Shown here: positions 57,244-64,000 of the stretch, one piece after another | How the letters are laid out: each line of letters opens with the position of its first letter | How positions within the stretch are numbered: the first letter of the stretch is position 1 | Source: Methylobacterium sp. B4 | Lineage (GTDB): Bacteria; Pseudomonadota; Alphaproteobacteria; Rhizobiales; Beijerinckiaceae | Direction of reading: 5' to 3' | Assembly (NCBI RefSeq): GCF_003201865.1 | Contig: NZ_QJJJ01000004.1 | Coordinates: 248,001 to 312,000 of the forward strand | Length of the DNA: 64,000 nt | The notes under the pieces: model-generated | Told to the model about the DNA's origin: nothing | What the model saw: the letters and a program-made list of their open reading frames with translations, nothing else | The model's database searches: none | Translations under genes and position numbers: made by a program

Positions 57244-57884
57244 CAGCCACCGCCGAAGGAGGAGAAGCCCTTGCCGCTGCTCCCGAAGCCGCCGAACGAG
57301 ACCTTGCTGCCGAGGGAGGACCCGTGGACCTTGCCCGACGAGGCGGAGCCGCCCGACCCCGTCGAAACCTTCGTGCCGGAACCGGTGCAGTAGCTTCCGC
57401 CGTGGCCGCCATGGCCGCTGGCGTGATCGTAGACGGGTTCGGGGGTGACGCCCTGCGCGGCGCTGCGGCCGATCATGTAGCCCGCCATGCGCGGCACGAA
57501 GCGGAGCGAGCCGGCCGCCGTCGCGTCGTCGAGACAGCGGGATCCGCCGTGGTGGCGCTCGCAGGCGCCCTGGCTGTCGTAATGCGGCGCCGTGCCCGGA
57601 TAGGCGGCGCGGGCGATGCGGTACTCGTTGTGGCATTCGCCTGCCGGTCGGATGCCCTCGGCGGCGCAGGCGGATGGGTCGGCATAGACCAGAACGTCCC
57701 GGGAGGGAGCGGTCCGCGTGATGCTGCCGAGGCTGAGCGCGGCGAGGCCGGCGCCCGCCACGAGCACGGTCGAAACCGTCTGCGAGCGCTTGATCGCGCC
57801 CCTGTCGGGCGGGGTGACGGCCGGCGCGGGCTCGCCCGATATCCGGCGGCCGAAGCGTTTCGAGGGCGCGCGCTCGTCCGCCAC
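57243..57884 (-). CDS. DUF1190-family protein with a Gly/Ser-rich tail
   Basis: A 213-residue DUF1190 (YgiB/YjfM-like) protein. A basic N-terminus is followed by one hydrophobic segment (about 39-54). A Cys-containing domain follows (SACAAEG, AGECHNEYRIARAAY, HGGSRCLDD, RFVPRMAGYMIG). The last 65 residues are Gly/Ser-rich with His and Lys and end FSSFGGG. In E. coli the family sits beside the glutathionylspermidine synthetase-like gene, as here. The tail might be the acceptor for that ligase (inference). The start is GTG 57884; DUF350 lies four bases upstream. Confidence 0.85.
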   Translation of the reverse strand: MADERAPSKRFGRRISGEPAPAVTPPDRGAIKRSQTVSTVLVAGAGLAALSLGSITRTAPSRDVLVYADPSACAAEGIRPAGECHNEYRIARAAYPGTAPHYDSQGACERHHGGSRCLDDATAAGSLRFVPRMAGYMIGRSAAQGVTPEPVYDHASGHGGHGGSYCTGSGTKVSTGSGGSASSGKVHGSSLGSKVSFGGFGSSGKGFSSFGGG

Positions 57885-57888
57885 GGCG

Positions 57889-58287
57889 TCAGTAGCTCAT
57901 GCAGGCGGCGTTCACGAGGCCGCCCGCCAGGGAGGCGGCCCCGAGCAGCACGGCTGGCGCCGCCTGCCCTTCGTCGATACGCCGGGACAGCTCGGGCAGC
58001 AGCGGCCGCATCAGCCAATAGACCGCGACCTGCACGACGAGGGCGACGAGCCCCCAGACGATGCAGTCGAGGAGCGAGCCGGAATAACGCACCGCCGCGG
58101 AGAGAGGGATCGCGTAGCCGAGCAGGCTTCCCCCGAGAGCGAGCGCGGCGGCGAGATTGCCCTCGCGCACCAGGGCGATCTCCCGATGCGCGGTCGCGGT
58201 GAGGTAGGTGACGAGGTAGAGGGCGACGAGCCCAAGCGAGACGGCGAAGTAGGCCAGGAAGGCCGGCAGGCCCGCGATCGTCGTCAC
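57889..58287 (-). CDS. DUF350-family membrane protein (YjfL-like)
   Basis: A 132-residue protein with four membrane segments (about 6-28, 43-62, 73-92 and 108-127), the normal form of one DUF350 unit pair. GGSLLGYAIPLSAAV and IVWGLVALVVQVAVYWL are conserved-looking. E. coli YjfL belongs here and is encoded with a DUF1190 protein and a glutathionylspermidine synthetase-like protein, the same order as in this window. Function unknown; a channel or membrane platform for the module is a guess. The start is GTG 58287, 16 bases after pyrG. Confidence 0.85.
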   Translation of the reverse strand: MTTIAGLPAFLAYFAVSLGLVALYLVTYLTATAHREIALVREGNLAAALALGGSLLGYAIPLSAAVRYSGSLLDCIVWGLVALVVQVAVYWLMRPLLPELSRRIDEGQAAPAVLLGAASLAGGLVNAACMSY

Positions 58288-58303
58288 CCTGTCGCTCCTC
58301 GCC

Positions 58304-60127
<1,824 letters not shown>

Positions 60128-60133
60128 TCATCC

Positions 60134-60637
60134 TCAGCGCGATTGCGGCGCGTCGGGCGTCGCGGGGGCGGGCGCGGCCGGCGCAGGCGCCGCCGGTGCG
60201 GCAGGAGCCGGCGCCGCGGGAGCGGGGGTCGCCGGGGTTGCCGCCTTGGCCGGCGCGTCGGTCGGGACCGAGCTCGGCTGGCCGGCGCCGCCCGGGGCGG
60301 GGGCGCCCTGGCGCAGCGTGTCGAGCAGGTTGTCGGCGTTCACCGGCTTGTCGGTCTGCGTCTGGCCCTGCTGCTCGGTCCCGTCGAGGATCGAGCGGGG
60401 CGCGGCGCTGCGGTGGGCCATGATCGCGAGCGCGATGCTGGTGGTGAAGAACAGGGCCGCGAGGATCGCGGTGGCACGGGTCAGCGCGTTCGCTTGGCCG
60501 CGGCCGGTCATGAAGCCGGAGACGCCGCCGCCCCCGCCGCCGCCGAGCCCGAGACCACCCTCCGAGCGCTGAAGCAGCACCACGGCGATGAGCGACAGCA
60601 CGATGATGAGGTGGACGACGATGAGGACGGTCTGCAT
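60134..60637 (-). CDS. secG: Protein-export membrane protein SecG
   Basis: A 167-residue SecG. Two membrane segments (about 2-22 and 55-75) flank the conserved loop QRSEGGLGLGGGGG and FMTGRGQANALTRATAIL. SecG joins SecYE in the inner membrane to assist protein export. The last 70 residues are Ala/Pro-rich (repeats of PAPAAP), a low-complexity tail that makes the protein longer than E. coli SecG (110). The start at 60637 gives MQTVLIVVHLIIVLSL. It precedes pyrG on the same strand. Confidence 0.95.
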   Translation of the reverse strand: MQTVLIVVHLIIVLSLIAVVLLQRSEGGLGLGGGGGGGVSGFMTGRGQANALTRATAILAALFFTTSIALAIMAHRSAAPRSILDGTEQQGQTQTDKPVNADNLLDTLRQGAPAPGGAGQPSSVPTDAPAKAATPATPAPAAPAPAAPAAPAPAAPAPATPDAPQSR

Positions 60638-60861
60638 TGCGTTTCCAGTGCCCGCTCGGCGCGGACGCTCTCGGGGTGCGGCCTGCGAAACACTGGTCGC
60701 GCGCAAAAGCGGCGCGCCCGCGGGTTCCGCCGCACGAAGTGGGGGCTCCTACACCGTTTGCCCACCCGCGCCAACCGGGCATCGCGCCCCGAGGCGGGAC
60801 AATCGCCTCCGGTCCGCGACCGTGACTGGCCTTGCGGGCGCGCTCCGTGCGAAGAGCGGAG

Positions 60862-61143
60862 ATGACCGATTTCAAAGCCGAAGCCGGGCGCCTGCGCGCC
60901 TTCATCGACCGCGCCGACCGCGAGGAGATGGCCGCCGTCCAGACGGAACTCCTGCGCATCGCCCTGGATCGGCCCGATCCGGCGGGCCGGGCGCAGACCA
61001 TGGACGCGTTGCAGGCCGCGCTTTCCGACGAGATCCGCCCGGACGCGATGAGCCCGCTGCAGCAGGCCTTCTACGTCGCCGTGCTCGCGATGATCGAGCG
61101 GACCAAGGAGGCGGTCGCCAAGTCGCCGGCCCGCGAGACCTGA
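60862..61143 (+). CDS. Small orphan helical protein, 93 residues
   Basis: No family was recognised. The protein is hydrophilic and mostly helical by composition (FKAEAGRLRAFIDRADREEM, MDALQAALSDEI, LQQAFYVAVLAMIER), with no signal peptide or membrane segment. GGAG directly before ATG 60862 supports the start. Its stop overlaps the apparent CTG start of the isochorismatase-family gene (CTGA), so the two are probably translated together. It may be a small partner or regulator of that enzyme. Confidence 0.65.
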   Translation: MTDFKAEAGRLRAFIDRADREEMAAVQTELLRIALDRPDPAGRAQTMDALQAALSDEIRPDAMSPLQQAFYVAVLAMIERTKEAVAKSPARET

Positions 61144-61709
61144 ACACGTCCCTGGACAGCCGGCGCGCACGACCTCCGGCCGGCGGGCAGGCCCTGCTCG
61201 TCGTCGATGTCCAGCCCGGCTTCCCGGTGCCGGAGGCGGTCGTCGCCGGGATCGCCGCGCTGAGCCGCAGGCTGCACACCGTCGCGACGGTGGAGCGGCA
61301 CGACGAGGCGGTGACGCCCTTCGCGGGGCAGCTCGGCTGGACGCCGCCGGTGGACGCGGCGCCGCTGGTTCCAGCCGACCGGGTCTTCGTCAAGCACGGC
61401 TACCTGCCGCCGCCCGAGCTGATCGACCATTTCAGGGCGCTGGGGGTGGAGCGCGTCCTCGTCTGCGGCGTGCAGGCCGAGACCTGCTGTCTCGCCGCCG
61501 GCTTCCTCCTGTTCGATGCCGGACTGCGCCCGACCCTGCTGCGATGGCTCAGCGTCGGATCCTCCCTCGACCGCTCGGGCGCCCTCGGAGCCACCCTGTG
61601 GCGGCATCATTTCGGGAGCGTGCTGGACGGTCCGGAGGCGCTGCACCTTGCCGCCGCGAGGGCGAGCCAGGCGGGACCGAAATCGGGCTCGACCCCGTCG
61701 TCCCGCTGA
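61140..61709 (+). CDS. Isochorismatase/nicotinamidase-family hydrolase
   Basis: A protein of about 189 residues with the cysteine-hydrolase triad of the family: D23 in LLVVDVQPGF, K85 in VFVKHGY and a Cys at 116-117 in CGVQAETCCLAAG, next to the cis-peptide region. The family includes nicotinamidase and N-carbamoyl amide hydrolases; the substrate is unknown. No ATG, GTG or TTG occurs between the stop of the previous gene and the catalytic Asp. The most likely start is CTG 61140, overlapping the upstream TGA by four bases. The last 103 bases overlap the convergent gene. Confidence 0.78.
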   Translation: MNTSLDSRRARPPAGGQALLVVDVQPGFPVPEAVVAGIAALSRRLHTVATVERHDEAVTPFAGQLGWTPPVDAAPLVPADRVFVKHGYLPPPELIDHFRALGVERVLVCGVQAETCCLAAGFLLFDAGLRPTLLRWLSVGSSLDRSGALGATLWRHHFGSVLDGPEALHLAAARASQAGPKSGSTPSSR

Positions 61710-62152
61710 AGCCAAGCCTCCATCCGCACGCGGCCGTCCGTCATGGGCTTCTCGGCCACCAGTGTGCTCTCCTGGCCGCCCGAGCCCCCGGTGTCCCGGT
61801 CCAGACGGTAGCGGACACGGTGTGGACCGAGAGGGCGGACCATCGTCAGAGTGGACGCGTCACCGCCGGATCCGGGCCTCAGCCGGATCTCGAAGAGGGC
61901 GCGCCGACCCTCCTGCCCGATCGGTTGCAGGACGAGGCCGTTCCGATCCTGCCGCGCGACGAAGCCGTCGGGAATATCGACCGTCAGGCGGCACCCGCCT
62001 TCGGGCGTCTCGGCCGCGCTGATCTCGGTCGCCGATTCGGTCGTCGACGTGCCGCCGGTCGGAATAAGGAGCGCCGCGATCGCGGCCGACAGCGCCCACC
62101 GCCGCGCCCCCGCCGGGATGCGGCCGGCGACAGGGCACGGCCAGGGCGACAT
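61607..62152 (-). CDS. Secreted orphan protein, 181 residues
   Basis: No family was recognised. The N-terminus has a basic start and a hydrophobic segment (about 18-34, WALSAAIAALLIPTGG), probably a signal peptide with an early in-frame extension. The mature part has two Cys (near 54 and 169) and strand-like stretches (CRLTVDIPDGFVARQ, ALFEIRLRPGS, HRVRYRLDRDT, TDGRVRMEAWLQ). It starts one base inside the tpiA stop (TGATG), so it is translated after tpiA. Its 3' end overlaps the isochorismatase-family gene by 103 bases. Confidence 0.6.
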   Translation of the reverse strand: MSPWPCPVAGRIPAGARRWALSAAIAALLIPTGGTSTTESATEISAAETPEGGCRLTVDIPDGFVARQDRNGLVLQPIGQEGRRALFEIRLRPGSGGDASTLTMVRPLGPHRVRYRLDRDTGGSGGQESTLVAEKPMTDGRVRMEAWLQRDDGVEPDFGPAWLALAAARCSASGPSSTLPK

Positions 62153-62916
62153 CAGTCCTCGTAGGCGCGGCAGATCCCGAGAAAGTCTTCCGCCACGAGG
62201 CTGGCGCCGCCGACCAGCGCACCGTCGACATTCTCCACCGCCATCAGCTCGCGGGCGTTCGAGGGCTTCACCGAGCCGCCGTAGAGGATGCGGATCTTGT
62301 GGGCCTCGTGGCCGACCAGCTTGTCGAGCATCTCGCGCAGGGAGGCGTGGACCTCGGCGATCTCCTTGGCCGTCGGGGTGCGGCCGGAGCCGATGGCCCA
62401 GACCGGCTCGTAGGCGATCACCGTGTCCTCGCTGGTGGCACCCTTCGGCAGGCCGATGGCGAGCTGCGCGCGCACGATGTCCAGCGCACGGCCCTGCTGA
62501 CGCTCCTCCATGGTCTCGCCGACGCAGATGATGCCGCGAAGGCCCGCGCGCCGGGCGCCGAGCGCCTTGGCGTGGACGCCGTCATCCGTCTCGAAATGGT
62601 AGGCGCGCCGCTCGGAATGGCCGACGATGACGTAGGTCGCGCCGAGATCGGCGAACATCTCCGCCGAGATCGAGCCGGTGAAGGCGCCGTTTGGACGGGC
62701 ATGCAGGTTCTGGCCGCCGATGGAGACCGCCGAGCCGTAGACCGCGGCGACACAGGAGGAGATCAGCGTCGCGGGCGGGCAGATGAGGACGTCGATCTTC
62801 TCGACGAGCGCGGGCGACAACCCGTCGCGGATCGCCTCGACGATCGGGACGGAGGAGCGCAGGCCGTTCATCTTCCAGTTGCCGGCAACCAGCGGACGGC
62901 GTCCCTCGCTTGCCAT
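62152..62916 (-). CDS. tpiA: Triosephosphate isomerase
   Basis: A 254-residue TIM-barrel enzyme interconverting dihydroxyacetone phosphate and glyceraldehyde 3-phosphate. Catalytic residues are visible as K15 in AGNWKMN, H100 in VIVGHSERR and E170 in AYEPVWAIGSG, with the phosphate loop YGGSVKP near 212-218. Length is typical. It acts in glycolysis, gluconeogenesis and the assimilatory cycles of methylotrophs. The start is ATG 62916. The divergent ppiD gene begins 219 bases away. Confidence 0.98.
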   Translation of the reverse strand: MASEGRRPLVAGNWKMNGLRSSVPIVEAIRDGLSPALVEKIDVLICPPATLISSCVAAVYGSAVSIGGQNLHARPNGAFTGSISAEMFADLGATYVIVGHSERRAYHFETDDGVHAKALGARRAGLRGIICVGETMEERQQGRALDIVRAQLAIGLPKGATSEDTVIAYEPVWAIGSGRTPTAKEIAEVHASLREMLDKLVGHEAHKIRILYGGSVKPSNARELMAVENVDGALVGGASLVAEDFLGICRAYED

Positions 62917-63135
62917 GGTCTCTCGGTTCTCCGTTGTCTGGATTGTGAAGCTCGACCCTGTGCGGGCGGGCCTAGCAGAGCGGGCTTGGGCGCGCAAACG
63001 GGTCCACGGCCGTTCGAGTGACGCCGACGGCATGCCCTTTGCGCGGGCGCCTCGATCGTCTATCGCGAGGCTCGACACGGTCCCCGCGCTCTCGCGTTCG
63101 GGCCTCTTTTCGCGTGGTTCAGGTCCGGGCGTCCG

Positions 63136-64000
63136 ATGCTCCAGTCCATTCGCAGCGCCAGCCAGCACTGGCTCGGCAAGATCGTGCTGTCGGTGATCTT
63201 CACCTTCCTGATCGCGGGCGTGGCGATCTTCGGTGTGGAAGAGTTCTTCCGCGGCGGGTCGAGCAGCACCGTGGTCACGGTCGGCAAGACCCCGATCTCG
63301 GCCGAGGAGGTGCGCACCGCCTACCAGAACCAGCTGCAGCGCTATCAGGCCCAGATGAAGCGGACGCTGACGCCCGACCAGGCGCGGGCGATGGGCCTCG
63401 AGCGCCAGGTTCTGGCCCAGCTCGTCACCGAGGCGGCGCTCGACCAGAAGACGACGGATCTCGGCCTCGCCGTCTCCGACGCGGCGGTGTTGCGGGCGAT
63501 CCAGGACGAGCCGAGCTTCAAGAACGCGAACGGCACCTTCGACCGCACGCTGTTCTACCAGACGCTGCAGCGGGCGGGCCTGAACGAGCCGATGTTCGTG
63601 CGCGAGCAGCGCTCCGTCATCGCCCGGCTGCAGCTCGCCGACTCCATCGTCTCGGAACTGCCGGTGCCCCAGGCGGTGCGCGAGGCGGTGCACCGCTACT
63701 CCACGGAGCGCCGCGCCGCCGCCGTGCTGAGCCTGGCGCCCTCCGCCGCGGGCGAGATCCCGGCGCCGACGGACGAGGAGCTGACCGCCTACTACGACAA
63801 CAACAAGGCCTCCTACCGCGCCCCCGAATACCGCAGCCTCAACCTGCTGGTTCTGGAGCCCGAGGCGCTGGCCAAGCCCGAGGAGGTCACCGAGGAGGAT
63901 GCCCGGACGGCCTATCAGGCCAACCAGAGCCGCTTCGGCAAGCCGGAACGGCGCACGATCCAGCAGATCAGCTTCCCCGACGAGGCCGCCGCCAAGGAGG
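63136..64000 (+). CDS. ppiD: Peptidyl-prolyl isomerase, PpiD/SurA type (N-terminal part)
   Basis: The first 288 residues of a protein running off the window. A short cytoplasmic start (MLQSIRSASQHWLGK) leads to one membrane anchor (about 16-34). A SurA-N-like helical region follows (VGKTPISAEEVRTAYQNQ, DQARAMGLERQVLAQLVTEA, NGTFDRTLFYQTLQRAG). This is the layout of PpiD, an inner-membrane periplasmic chaperone that helps proteins leave the Sec translocon. The parvulin domain should start near the window edge (RRTIQQISFPDEAAAKE). Divergent from tpiA. Confidence 0.9.
   Translation, partial: MLQSIRSASQHWLGKIVLSVIFTFLIAGVAIFGVEEFFRGGSSSTVVTVGKTPISAEEVRTAYQNQLQRYQAQMKRTLTPDQARAMGLERQVLAQLVTEAALDQKTTDLGLAVSDAAVLRAIQDEPSFKNANGTFDRTLFYQTLQRAGLNEPMFVREQRSVIARLQLADSIVSELPVPQAVREAVHRYSTERRAAAVLSLAPSAAGEIPAPTDEELTAYYDNNKASYRAPEYRSLNLLVLEPEALAKPEEVTEEDARTAYQANQSRFGKPERRTIQQISFPDEAAAKE

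Noticed and set aside
60638..60861. tRNA gene next to secG
   Set aside because: A tRNA often lies near secG in bacteria, but no cloverleaf or GGTTCGA-type T-arm is visible here.

Overview
The window is about 70% G+C, densely coded on both strands, and looks like the chromosome of an alphaproteobacterium of the Hyphomicrobiales. Methylobacterium or Methylorubrum is the best guess. The reasons are a six-gene Mrp antiporter operon with MrpA and MrpB fused, a class A RNase P RNA, an alphaproteobacterial-style division and cell-wall cluster, a remnant of a small DUF6894-like gene, and small lysine-rich proteins common in that genus. The genus call is inference. I see no tRNA, rRNA, CRISPR array, insertion sequence or prophage. 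Overlapping stops and starts (ATGA, GTGA, TGATG) are frequent.

Layout. 1-3 kb: the 3' end of a thiamine-diphosphate enzyme, two small orphan genes (one behind a structured leader), a class IV aminotransferase and a cupin protein. 3.4-7.5 kb: a methionine operon, metY-metA, continuing into an acyl-CoA synthetase. 7.5-15.4 kb: a Crp/Fnr-type regulator, a decayed small gene, the mrpA(B)CDEFG antiporter operon on the minus strand, and a small orphan gene. 15.8-21.1 kb: five genes for nucleotide-sugar synthesis and glycosyl transfer, probably for a surface polysaccharide. 21.2-25.5 kb: a small membrane protein, a secreted lysozyme-like protein with a split domain, sixA with an aldo/keto reductase, and a periplasmic catalase-like protein. 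25.5-28.3 kb: a MoxR-type ATPase downstream of two unrecognised membrane proteins. 28.6-31.1 kb: a CPA2 potassium/proton antiporter and a hotdog thioesterase.

31.2-40.1 kb: the division and wall cluster rsmH-ftsL-ftsI-murE-murF-mraY-murD on the minus strand. It stops after murD without the usual ftsW, murG and murC. 40.6-43.5 kb: RNase P RNA and NAD-dependent DNA ligase. 43.6-46.6 kb: a secreted orphan, a frameshifted Uma2-family gene, a PfkB-family kinase, an FKBP isomerase and another secreted orphan. 47-51.7 kb: a CoA-transferase with a crotonase-family protein, a GntR/FCD regulator, a threonine aldolase and a DUF4142 protein. 51.9-56 kb: a YbdK-type carboxylate-amine ligase, a lipoprotein, an S10 carboxypeptidase, the DNA polymerase III chi subunit and a small secreted protein with an intrinsic terminator. 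56-60.6 kb: secG-pyrG followed by a DUF350-DUF1190-glutathionylspermidine-synthetase-like module. 60.9-64 kb: a small orphan, an isochorismatase-family gene without a standard start codon, a secreted orphan, tpiA and the start of ppiD.

The best candidates for little-described biology are three. The first is the DUF350/DUF1190/ATP-grasp module, whose DUF1190 protein ends in a Gly/Ser-rich tail. The second is the MoxR ATPase with its two orphan membrane proteins. The third is the lysozyme-like protein whose domain is split by a long low-complexity insert. Functions come from reading motifs and family resemblance by eye; no search was run.
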